A stretch of DNA of 12,685 nucleotides, taken from assembly GCA_035480955.1 (NCBI GenBank), contig DATIHF010000047.1, positions 1 to 12,685 on the forward strand, read 5' to 3'. The notes under the pieces were generated by a model that was not told where the DNA came from, made no database searches, and worked only from the letters and a program-made list of their open reading frames with translations. Source of the stretch: DATIHF01 sp035480955 (lineage in GTDB: Bacteria; Patescibacteriota; Microgenomatia; Woykebacterales; RBG-16-39-9b). The translations under genes were made by a program, and so were the position numbers. Below are positions 3,867 to 11,242 of the stretch, piece after piece (position 1 is the first letter of the stretch; the number at the start of each line of letters is the position of its first letter).

Positions 3867-6800
3867 TTAGCTGCCCCAGCGGGAAATCAGCAGGGCTAAA
3901 TCAGCAGAATTCACTTTTCCATCTTTAGTTAGATCTGCTCTGAGGTCAGTGGTACTTCCCCAAGTTGAAATAAGAATCGCTAGATCAGCACTATTCACTA
4001 GCCCATCACCATTTATGTCACCAACTTTAGTTCCAGGTGGGTTGTAGTTCACGACCGCCCAAACAGCACTTACTCTTAATGCTCCTGCGGTTCCTAGCCA
4101 ACTTTGAACACCAATCTCGTAGGCGTTTAAGTCTGACACCTGCCAAGGTTGGTTGGTTTCTGGATTTACGTTCCAAACTGAATTAAAGGTCTGATAAGTC
4201 AGATTGGTCAAATCTATTTGCGGACCAGTATTTACATTCGTACCGTTAAGTAACATCTTCATTGAGGTTAGTGCACCTCCGACCAACTCTGCTCTGGCAA
4301 AAACCTGAACACTATTGATGACTGCATTTGGAGGCACTGCTGACGGGCTAATCTTCAGAGTCAATTTTCTGCGAGACGAGGTTCCATTGTCGAAAATATT
4401 AGACAGATCTTCATCAGGAACCTCCTCATTAACCGCTTGCCAAGCAGGTTGCCCAGTTGGGTAAGAGATGATCTGCGCCCACTCAGCTAAAGACCCGTTT
4501 GCAGTCGGAAAGAGCGAGATATCGGTGCCACTGGTATTTGGTGGTGTGGTGGTATTGTTGACCGTAACAGTTTCGCTGAGATTGTTGATATTTCCTGGAA
4601 CATCATAAGCTTTTACACTGAGTGTGTGGTTCCCATTGGAAATTTTGAAAGTATCCCACCAAAATCCAAAAGAATCATCGACCGTATCAGTCGCAACTAA
4701 ACCACCATCAACGTAAAATTCCACCTTCGAAACACTGCTAACAGAGTCTTTTGCTAATACAGTCGCTGGAACCAATCCTGAGATAGTGGTATTTGCTTTT
4801 GGGCCATTGAACGACAAAGTGTTCGGCGGAGTGCTATCTAGATTAAAAGTGACAGAATCTTGTCCCATTTTTCCAAAAGTATCATAGGCTTTAACTAAAA
4901 TAGTATGTGACCCATCTGGCAAGCTCTTTGTCGCCGAATAGTTTGGAATATAGCTGGTAGAAGCAAGAGTTCCGTCAACATAAAATTCCACTTTGGAGAC
5001 GCTATTGTAATCATCGGTAACATTAGCAGTGAATGTTTGGTTACCACCCGTGTACCAATTGCCGTTTACATGTGAGGTGATGGCGACAGAGGGAGAAGTA
5101 TTCCCTACTGGCTCAACAAAAGGGATTTTATAAATCACAACTCTACTGCGGTTTGAATCTACTTGATAAAGATTGTTATTTGCATCGAAAGTAGCTGCAA
5201 ATGGAAGTGAATCATAATCCTTGAAATAACCATCTGGCGTGATTGATGAATTGGTTGGGTCATTGTAATAAGGAACGAATCTGGTAGCTGAGTAAGGATT
5301 CATCCCGACAACCATGCGGTTGCTACTGTCGAAAGCTGGTTCAAAAGTTGCACCCGCAGGGATATTGTTTCTGGGGAAACTTTTCGTAGCAGTCAGATCA
5401 AAAACTACGGACGAATTTCCACTTGGTAAACTAGAAGCGTTAAACAATAGCAACCTCCAGTTACCATTTGTTTCCAAAGAGTGATCTCCTAAATAAAGAT
5501 TACCTAGCTTATCAAAAGCTAGTGCCCCGGGTAGACAGAGAAGATTTTTGGGCGGATCCTGGTTTGAAGGATAGCTTTGACCTCGATTACAAGCAGAACT
5601 GGTCAAATCGGCTTGACCAATCACAACATCTACAACTGGAGAAGCAGTTAATGGATCTTTAATTCGGATAACACGACTATTTTGAGTATCGCTAACCCAC
5701 AAATATTCCCCATGAGCGGTTGGTAAAATACCTTGAATCCCGTCCGAGTCATTTGACAGAGTAATTGTGGAGCTGGAACCTAAAACATTAAAGGGACCGG
5801 CAATTTTTTTAATTGGTTGTGCCCCAGAGGCTACCGGTGTTTGATAAACGTAAATCCCGTAACGACCTGTTTTCACCCAAACACGTCCATCCGCATCTGA
5901 TTTCATCGCCCCAACTCCGTAGGCTTGGTTTCCGTCTTGTGTCGTTAAATTGTTTTGAATCAAAACACCGTCTGCACTTTTTCCATTGGATAGTGAACTA
6001 AGGTTGTTCCAAAAAAGTACTCTGTAAGCATCTGAAACGAACAATTGGTTTCCAGCAATAGCGATCCCTCTGGGTACGGTCATCCTGTCCCCACTGTAGA
6101 TCGGTGGACCAGAAGCGGCTGGAGAAAAAAGCCACCGATCAAGAAGACAGTTGAGACAGGAAGTCCCTGAGAAAGGGCCTTTAATACGCATAACATTTGT
6201 TGCTCCAGAATATGCTGCCGAAAGTAGCTCCCCTTGGCTATCAATCCCAATTCCCCCACCCATTGCTTCTGAAGTCACGACAGTGGCGGTAATATTGTCC
6301 GACAAATCGTAGCGAAAAATTTTACCTCCGACATGCGCATCAGTGCTTCCATGAACCCAAATCCCACCTGTATCAGTAGCTCCAAGGAATGGAGTAAGGA
6401 AATTGGCATTGGTAATTGCTCTTGTTGCGGACATTCCACTTGTAAATGGGGCGTTAAAAACAAGAAGTCGGTTGTTTCCAGTGTCAGAAACATAGAGAGA
6501 GCCGTTGGAAGCAAAGGCTAGAGAGTTTGGGTTGGTCATTTGATTCAGGGCCGTACCATTTGAAAATGGTCCAACAGTTTTGCTTTGTTGCCCCAACCAT
6601 AAATCCGCAGTTTTTGAAAAGTTTCCGGCAGAATCGATCTTTGGAAAGCGCAAAACTCGATTGTTACCGTTGTCGGTCACCCAAAGATTGCCACTACTGT
6701 CAACTGCTGTCCCAACCCCAGCATTGGCTGAGTGGGTTGGATCAGTCAAACAAAGCGTCGAGTCAGTTGGTTTGTTTGTTGGGTCTCCGTAGGTCACATC

Positions 6801-7466
6801 TTTTTGGTTACAAAAAATACTAGTATCGTCTGCTTGTCCGATCACTTGATCTGCAGTTGGGTTGACTGTAAAAGGATTGTTGTAGACTAAAACGCGGTGG
6901 TTAAACTGGTCTGGGACTATTAAATGTCCGTTTACTACGGTCATTTTTAAAAAAGGAAGTATTTCAGCCGTAGAAAGAACACTTTCAGGCATGAAACAAA
7001 GCGAATTTTTATTTGCCAGCTTTCGACTTGGGTAGTTTTGAAAACTCGAATCCTGATTACAGGATGCACTATCACTCAAAGCCGCTTGCCCAATAACTGC
7101 TGTTGCCACACAACTGCTTGAGCTTGCATAACAGGTGTTTAGGTCAACTCCAATAACACGAGAGTTTTCTCCGTCAACAATGTAAGCTTTATTACCGTCA
7201 ACTACCACTCCACCAGGTTTTGTTACATGAGTTGTGTTGATTATCCCAGGAGCGATCTCAGTAAAGTCTTTTTTTCCTAAAACTATGTCTCCCCAAAGAT
7301 CCCCTGCTTGACCACGCACAACTCCACCGGCAGCTTTTGGAGCATTTTGACGTGCATTGAGAGCGAGCCAAACTGTTACTGGGATTGCCACAAGAATAAA
7401 TATTGTAGCGACAAGACTTAGGAGTTGTTTTCTATTTTGAGAAAAGCGAATCGGAACCATTCTCAT
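3867..7466 (-). CDS. Large surface protein: membrane anchor, NHL-like propeller, Ig-like domains, dockerin
   Basis: 1199 residues. The N-terminal anchor (about 15-36) runs into IPVTVWLALNAR and then KAAGG. A long region (about 50-785) carries repeated propeller strands of NHL type, such as DSSGNLWVTDNGNNRVLRF, GSLYVSDTGNNRLLVF and EYLWVSDTQNSRVIRI. Two Ig-like domains follow (about 789-970), each with SKVEFYVDG and a HT(I/L)xVKAYD strand. A beta-sandwich (about 980-1140) precedes a type I dockerin (about 1147-1199) with two intact calcium loops, GDINGDGLVNSADLA and ADLTKDGKVNSADLA. Dockerins bind cohesins; none is in the window. Likely a tethered extracellular adhesion or polymer-binding protein; no catalytic motif is evident. 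The gene lies antisense between nusG and rplK, splitting that operon. ATG 7466 is preferred; ATG 7460 is also possible. No Shine-Dalgarno site; the promoter ends 11 nt upstream. Confidence 0.9.
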   Translation of the reverse strand: MRMVPIRFSQNRKQLLSLVATIFILVAIPVTVWLALNARQNAPKAAGGVVRGQAGDLWGDIVLGKKDFTEIAPGIINTTHVTKPGGVVVDGNKAYIVDGENSRVIGVDLNTCYASSSSCVATAVIGQAALSDSASCNQDSSFQNYPSRKLANKNSLCFMPESVLSTAEILPFLKMTVVNGHLIVPDQFNHRVLVYNNPFTVNPTADQVIGQADDTSIFCNQKDVTYGDPTNKPTDSTLCLTDPTHSANAGVGTAVDSSGNLWVTDNGNNRVLRFPKIDSAGNFSKTADLWLGQQSKTVGPFSNGTALNQMTNPNSLAFASNGSLYVSDTGNNRLLVFNAPFTSGMSATRAITNANFLTPFLGATDTGGIWVHGSTDAHVGGKIFRYDLSDNITATVVTSEAMGGGIGIDSQGELLSAAYSGATNVMRIKGPFSGTSCLNCLLDRWLFSPAASGPPIYSGDRMTVPRGIAIAGNQLFVSDAYRVLFWNNLSSLSNGKSADGVLIQNNLTTQDGNQAYGVGAMKSDADGRVWVKTGRYGIYVYQTPVASGAQPIKKIAGPFNVLGSSSTITLSNDSDGIQGILPTAHGEYLWVSDTQNSRVIRIKDPLTASPVVDVVIGQADLTSSACNRGQSYPSNQDPPKNLLCLPGALAFDKLGNLYLGDHSLETNGNWRLLLFNASSLPSGNSSVVFDLTATKSFPRNNIPAGATFEPAFDSSNRMVVGMNPYSATRFVPYYNDPTNSSITPDGYFKDYDSLPFAATFDANNNLYQVDSNRSRVVIYKIPFVEPVGNTSPSVAITSHVNGNWYTGGNQTFTANVTDDYNSVSKVEFYVDGTLASTSYIPNYSATKSLPDGSHTILVKAYDTFGKMGQDSVTFNLDSTPPNTLSFNGPKANTTISGLVPATVLAKDSVSSVSKVEFYVDGGLVATDTVDDSFGFWWDTFKISNGNHTLSVKAYDVPGNINNLSETVTVNNTTTPPNTSGTDISLFPTANGSLAEWAQIISYPTGQPAWQAVNEEVPDEDLSNIFDNGTSSRRKLTLKISPSAVPPNAVINSVQVFARAELVGGALTSMKMLLNGTNVNTGPQIDLTNLTYQTFNSVWNVNPETNQPWQVSDLNAYEIGVQSWLGTAGALRVSAVWAVVNYNPPGTKVGDINGDGLVNSADLAILISTWGSTTDLRADLTKDGKVNSADLALLISRWGS

Positions 7467-7477
7467 GGGCTTATTTT

Positions 7478-7506
7478 ATTGTGCCCTTTATGAGTTTCCC
7501 CGTCAA
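7478..7506 (-). promoter_or_regulatory. Possible promoter of the 1199-residue surface protein
   Basis: Minus strand TTGACG (7506-7501), a 17-bp spacer and CACAAT (7483-7478), a weak -10. It ends 11 nt before the ATG, predicting a very short leader. It is divergent from the rplK promoter in a 92-bp gap. Confidence 0.5.
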
Positions 7507-7518
7507 ACACTTTTGATC

Positions 7519-7547
7519 TTGCCAACCTAGCAAACTTTTGCTACAAT
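7519..7547 (+). promoter_or_regulatory. Promoter of rplK-rplA
   Basis: TTGCCA (7519-7524), a 17-bp spacer and TACAAT (7542-7547). The predicted start is near 7554, about five bases before the rplK ATG at 7559. A dedicated promoter here fits rplK-rplA having been cut off from the nusG transcript by the insert. Confidence 0.7.
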
Positions 7548-7558
7548 CGCACACTGCA

Positions 7559-7984
7559 ATGGCAAAGAAGATAAAAACTTATATAAAACTCAATCTACCA
7601 GCCGGTGAAGCAACGGCTGCTCCTCCAGTGGGAACTGCTCTGGGACCCCATGGTTTGCCTCTGATGGACTTTGTCAAATCTTTCAATGAGAAAACCGCTG
7701 AGCAGCGCGGCAACATCTTGCCAGTGGTAATCACAGTCTTTGAAGACCGCACTTTTGCTTTCATTACGAAAAAACCGCCAGTCGCCAACCAAATCAAAAA
7801 AGCATTGGGAATAGAAAAAGGCTCTGGAGTCCCTCAAAGAGATAAAGTTGGCAAACTCACTCAAGCCCAAGTGAGAACTATCGCTGAGAACAAAATGGAA
7901 GATCTTAATGCCAACGGTGTCGAAGCCGCGATGAAAATCGTCGCCGGAACCGCCCGAAGTATGGGTGTCGAGGTGGAGGCCTAA
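7559..7984 (+). CDS. rplK: 50S ribosomal protein L11
   Basis: 141 residues, the normal L11 length. The N-terminal domain (1-72) holds the proline-rich segment LPAGEATAAPPVGTALGPHG, and the C-terminal domain binds the GTPase-associated region of 23S rRNA (GVPQRDKVGKLT and the terminal GTARSMGVEVE). The start is ATG 7559, giving MAKKIKTYIKLNL. The in-frame TTG at 7538 is rejected because it overlaps the -10 box and would add seven non-family residues. No Shine-Dalgarno site and an expected leader of about five bases suggest leaderless translation. The rplA start codon follows its stop directly. Confidence 0.97.
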   Translation: MAKKIKTYIKLNLPAGEATAAPPVGTALGPHGLPLMDFVKSFNEKTAEQRGNILPVVITVFEDRTFAFITKKPPVANQIKKALGIEKGSGVPQRDKVGKLTQAQVRTIAENKMEDLNANGVEAAMKIVAGTARSMGVEVEA

Positions 7985-8830
7985 ATGGGTAGACCAAAGA
8001 TCAAAAATATTGATTCTGCGATTGATTTAGACAAAGTTGAGCTTCCAAAAGAAGAGGAATCTTCTGTTGAGGTTGAATCCAACGAACCAACAAAAGAAAC
8101 TAAAAAAACCAAGGCTAAAGCAAAAACTGAAAAAGTCGAAAAGAAAAATAAAGCCAGCGAGCGCTATCTTAAATTAATTAAAGAAGTCGACAAAAGCAAA
8201 TCTTATCCCATCAAAGAGGCAGTCGAGCTCGTCAAGAAAACTTCCTCAACCAAATTTGATTCCACCATCGAAGCCCACATCAACGTCCAAATTGACTCAA
8301 GCAAAGGTGATCAGCACATTCGCACTACTTCTACTCTTCCTCACGGTAATGGTAAGAAAGTTACGGTCATTGTTTTTGGCGCGAAAAATGCTAAAGCAAT
8401 CAAAGACGCTGGCGCGCTGGTTGGTGACGAGGACACACTCGAGCAGATCGAAAAAGGCAAGATAAATTTTGAAAAAGTTGTTGCCACTCCGGAATGGATG
8501 CCAAAGTTAGCAAAAGTCGCCAAAGTGCTCGGTCCAAAAGGTCTGATGCCCAATCCGAAAAGTGGTACCGTCAGTACTGAACCAGAAAAAACCGTTAGTG
8601 AGCTCTCTTCTGGACTCGTGGAAATCAAAACTGAAACTTCACCGATCATTCATGTCTCAGTCGGCAAAGCTTCTTTCAAAGAAAAAGATTTAGAGGAAAA
8701 TGTCGAGAGTTTACTCGAAGCAGTCAAAGCCGCCAAACCCGCAGAATTGAAAAAAGAGCTCATCAAAAGCGTCTACCTAACCTCAACCATGGGCCCCTCA
8801 GTCAAAGTTGATCTCTCCAACCCAAGCTAA
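7985..8830 (+). CDS. rplA: 50S ribosomal protein L1
   Basis: 281 residues. The L1 core starts at about residue 57 (ASERYLKLIKEV) and contains the signature AKVLGPKGLMPNPKSGTV in the second domain; the C terminus is STMGPSVKVDL. L1 binds 23S rRNA at the stalk and in many bacteria represses its own rplK-rplA mRNA. Odd: about 56 extra N-terminal residues, rich in Lys and Glu, resembling the extension on NusG here. The ATG abuts the rplK stop; GGTGGAGG (7972-7979) ends five bases before it, a strong ribosome binding site that implies translational coupling. It ends four bases from the convergent dockerin gene, with no terminator between. Confidence 0.96.
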   Translation: MGRPKIKNIDSAIDLDKVELPKEEESSVEVESNEPTKETKKTKAKAKTEKVEKKNKASERYLKLIKEVDKSKSYPIKEAVELVKKTSSTKFDSTIEAHINVQIDSSKGDQHIRTTSTLPHGNGKKVTVIVFGAKNAKAIKDAGALVGDEDTLEQIEKGKINFEKVVATPEWMPKLAKVAKVLGPKGLMPNPKSGTVSTEPEKTVSELSSGLVEIKTETSPIIHVSVGKASFKEKDLEENVESLLEAVKAAKPAELKKELIKSVYLTSTMGPSVKVDLSNPS

Positions 8831-8834
8831 AGTT

Positions 8835-11237
8835 TTATTGCCCCCAATGCGCAATTAACAAAGCCAGGTCGGCTGAGTTGACCTTGCCATCCCCGTTTAT
8901 ATCTGCTCGCAAATCTGTTGTACTTCCCCAAGTTGTTATCAAAAGTGCTAAAGAAGAAGAATTGTAGACTTTATTTGGGTCAGGATTGGTACTGTCAAAA
9001 GTATAGTATAGTTTTGCTGCACCATTACTGTCCGTAATTATTTGATAAGCAACATTGATCAAACTGTAGTCACAGCTGGGGGCACACTCGTAAACATCGT
9101 AATTAGTGTTTGGTGCTAGATTGCTAAATCCAACCCCACCCAAACTTGCACAAACAGTCGGTCCAGTCGGAGTCAGTGTCACATCATTGCCACAGAAACT
9201 AACACTTCCGCTCGAAACTACTGCGCCACCACAATCCGGTGAACAAACGGCTCCGTCGTAGTTACCACTTGCGCTGCTGGTCAAAAAGAAGCTTTTGAAA
9301 TTTGTCGCTTGGGCGTAAGGATTGACTTGGTGACCAATCTCTGCTGGATTATCAACCACTCCAGTGTGATGGACCCAATCAGTAAACATAGTACTACTTG
9401 TATCCAAAGGTTGATCCTGTTTAAAGGCGCCTAGTTTGACAGTGTTTACGTAAGGTAGATCCCCATTATAAGAAACTCCTCCTACTTGATTTAGAATATT
9501 CTGTCCAAAAAACCTGTTTCCCAGAAACGGGGTACTCGTGACTATTGATTTACCAGGTGACTGAATACCTTGAGCTAGACTTACAAAAGTTAAGTGAACT
9601 CCAGAGACCCAATTACCATTTGCTTTCACACCAACTTCAAAAAGACTTGCGTTTTGAAGATACATTCTTTGATCAGTCACCCGATAGTTGGTTATTTTTG
9701 CGTAAAAAGCCAAAGGTCCTTTAGTGTACCCGATTTGAGCTAAATTTAACGCAGAATAGCGATGCAAGCTTCCCTTATCCCAACGGTAAATTGGCGCTAG
9801 AGAATATTGCTGGGTAGTGGGAGCGTAAAAAGCTATTCCACCGTCAACAAAACCGCTTCCCGGTGAGCTACTACTGTAAATATGTTCTGGCCCACTGTTC
9901 CAATCATGGATTGCGTCAAAATTTGCGATCGGATTGGGTGAGGCATAAAAAGCGGCTCCCTCCAGGTTATCATTGTCGAGGTTAGTTCCTTCAGTCGCAT
10001 AGATCGCATTACCAGAAAAATCAACCCATTGATTGACTGCTTTGCCATAAATAATCTCATGCAGAAAAGGTTGATAAAGCCCGTAATTTGAGTGACTTGC
10101 GTAAATAATTTGTCCATTATTTTTTTCGTACTCTGGGTGCTCTCTTGCTCCATAACAAGGGTATGGTGAATTACTACTCAATCCAAAATGCTCTTGGCAG
10201 TTAATAATTGTTTTCTCACTACTCCAAGGGCCAGTGATATTGTCGGCAGTTCTCTGAACCATTATTGAACTGTAACCAGTGTTGTAGGTGACAACCCATT
10301 TGCTGAGGTAGTTGTTGTATCTGACGGTCATTCCATTCGTTGCAACACTACCTTGATCCCAAAGTGGTTTCAGCTTCGCTGGATCAGATTGAAAATTTGT
10401 TCCATCCCAATATGCATAAGAAGATTTGTTTTCAATATTTGAAGGAGCAACTTTGGAAAGCATTACCATATCTTTCCCAGTGGTGTCCTGACCATCCCAG
10501 ACAACGTAAACATCTGTACCTGATTTTGCAAAAGCTGCACCGTAAATATCAAAGTTTGGCGTAACGCTATCATTTGGTTGCCAGAAAGTGTTGTTTATTC
10601 TTGTGGTCGCAAGAGTTGTCGCGTCCATTTTCCCCAAACCCATGTTGAGTCTTTGGGTACAATTCGTGGAGCTGAAGGAATAGTAAAAGAAGTAAATGTT
10701 GTTTCCACTAGTGTTAACCATGTCCATTGGCCAAAGAGTACATTCCGTGGGGAGTTTGCCGATCATTGGCTGAGGAATCCCTCCAGAATTTTTACTAGTC
10801 ATGGAAACACAGTCTGAAGCGTCATTATCAGTCGTTGTGGCAACGCTATTAGGTATTTGCCCGGAATTAGTAGTGTTGGTATCTCCAAAGGCAAAATAGG
10901 TTGTGTTGCCGACTTTGACGCTTTCTCCTCCATCTTCACCAGTTATTCCTACCGCCGTCTGATTTTGCCCAACCATAGAACAGATCTTTCTCTCCGCGAT
11001 TACAACAGCGTCAGATTGGTCAATTAATGGTGTTGAAAGACTACCTCCCGCGGCTGGGGTTTTATAAGAGCGGGCATTGATAACCAAATAGACTGTTACA
11101 GGAATAATGAATAGGACAACTAGAAGTCCGGCTAAGGAGAGAATTGATTTTTTGGTTTTGAAAGTTTGCGCAAACAAGATAATTAAATTATTTACTTGTG
11201 CATTTAGAGTGTCAAGTAAACCTAAAGCCTTTACCAA
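8835..11237 (-). CDS. Dockerin-bearing surface protein with propeller-like domain and DUF5648-like repeats
   Basis: 800 residues. The transmembrane anchor (about 33-52) leads into FIIPVTVYLVINAR and TPAAGG, matching the anchor of the 1199-residue protein. Residues about 80-425 resemble a DUF4185/GH43-like propeller (GNTTYFAFGDTNTTN, VYVVWDGQD, YNNYLSKWVVTYNTG). Residues about 430-515 resemble DUF5648 repeats (HDWNSGPEHIYSS, GGIAFYA, PIYRWDKGSLHRYSA, GPLAFYA). The C-terminal dockerin (about 752-800) has an intact second loop, ADINGDGKVNSADLA, but a degenerate first loop, NPDPNKVYNSSSLA. A glycan-related role is plausible but no catalytic residues can be assigned. The start at 11237 is TTG, 5 nt after the upstream stop; a good promoter lies inside the first codons, so the TTG at 11177 is a real alternative that fits the other anchor better. 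Confidence 0.85.
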   Translation of the reverse strand: MVKALGLLDTLNAQVNNLIILFAQTFKTKKSILSLAGLLVVLFIIPVTVYLVINARSYKTPAAGGSLSTPLIDQSDAVVIAERKICSMVGQNQTAVGITGEDGGESVKVGNTTYFAFGDTNTTNSGQIPNSVATTTDNDASDCVSMTSKNSGGIPQPMIGKLPTECTLWPMDMVNTSGNNIYFFYYSFSSTNCTQRLNMGLGKMDATTLATTRINNTFWQPNDSVTPNFDIYGAAFAKSGTDVYVVWDGQDTTGKDMVMLSKVAPSNIENKSSYAYWDGTNFQSDPAKLKPLWDQGSVATNGMTVRYNNYLSKWVVTYNTGYSSIMVQRTADNITGPWSSEKTIINCQEHFGLSSNSPYPCYGAREHPEYEKNNGQIIYASHSNYGLYQPFLHEIIYGKAVNQWVDFSGNAIYATEGTNLDNDNLEGAAFYASPNPIANFDAIHDWNSGPEHIYSSSSPGSGFVDGGIAFYAPTTQQYSLAPIYRWDKGSLHRYSALNLAQIGYTKGPLAFYAKITNYRVTDQRMYLQNASLFEVGVKANGNWVSGVHLTFVSLAQGIQSPGKSIVTSTPFLGNRFFGQNILNQVGGVSYNGDLPYVNTVKLGAFKQDQPLDTSSTMFTDWVHHTGVVDNPAEIGHQVNPYAQATNFKSFFLTSSASGNYDGAVCSPDCGGAVVSSGSVSFCGNDVTLTPTGPTVCASLGGVGFSNLAPNTNYDVYECAPSCDYSLINVAYQIITDSNGAAKLYYTFDSTNPDPNKVYNSSSLALLITTWGSTTDLRADINGDGKVNSADLALLIAHWGQ
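11187..11215 (-). promoter_or_regulatory. Possible internal promoter at the 5' end of the 800-residue gene
   Basis: Minus strand TTGACA (11215-11210), a 17-bp spacer and AATAAT (11192-11187). It would start near 11180, three bases before the in-frame TTG at 11177. If active, it supports a shorter protein beginning just before the membrane anchor. Confidence 0.45.
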
Positions 11238-11242
11238 CTAAC

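Noticed and set aside
3400..3928. Overlapping plus-strand ORFs of 73-81 codons
   Set aside because: They lie over the minus-strand promoter, structured RNA and small ORF, overlap one another in different frames, lack ribosome binding sites and show no recognisable protein features.
6275..6823. ORFs antisense to or in other frames of the large surface-protein gene
   Set aside because: They are shadows of the propeller-coding sequence, with no start signals or protein features of their own.
7538..7558. Upstream TTG start for rplK adding seven residues
   Set aside because: It overlaps the -10 box at 7542-7547. The ATG at 7559 gives the exact L11 N terminus and length.
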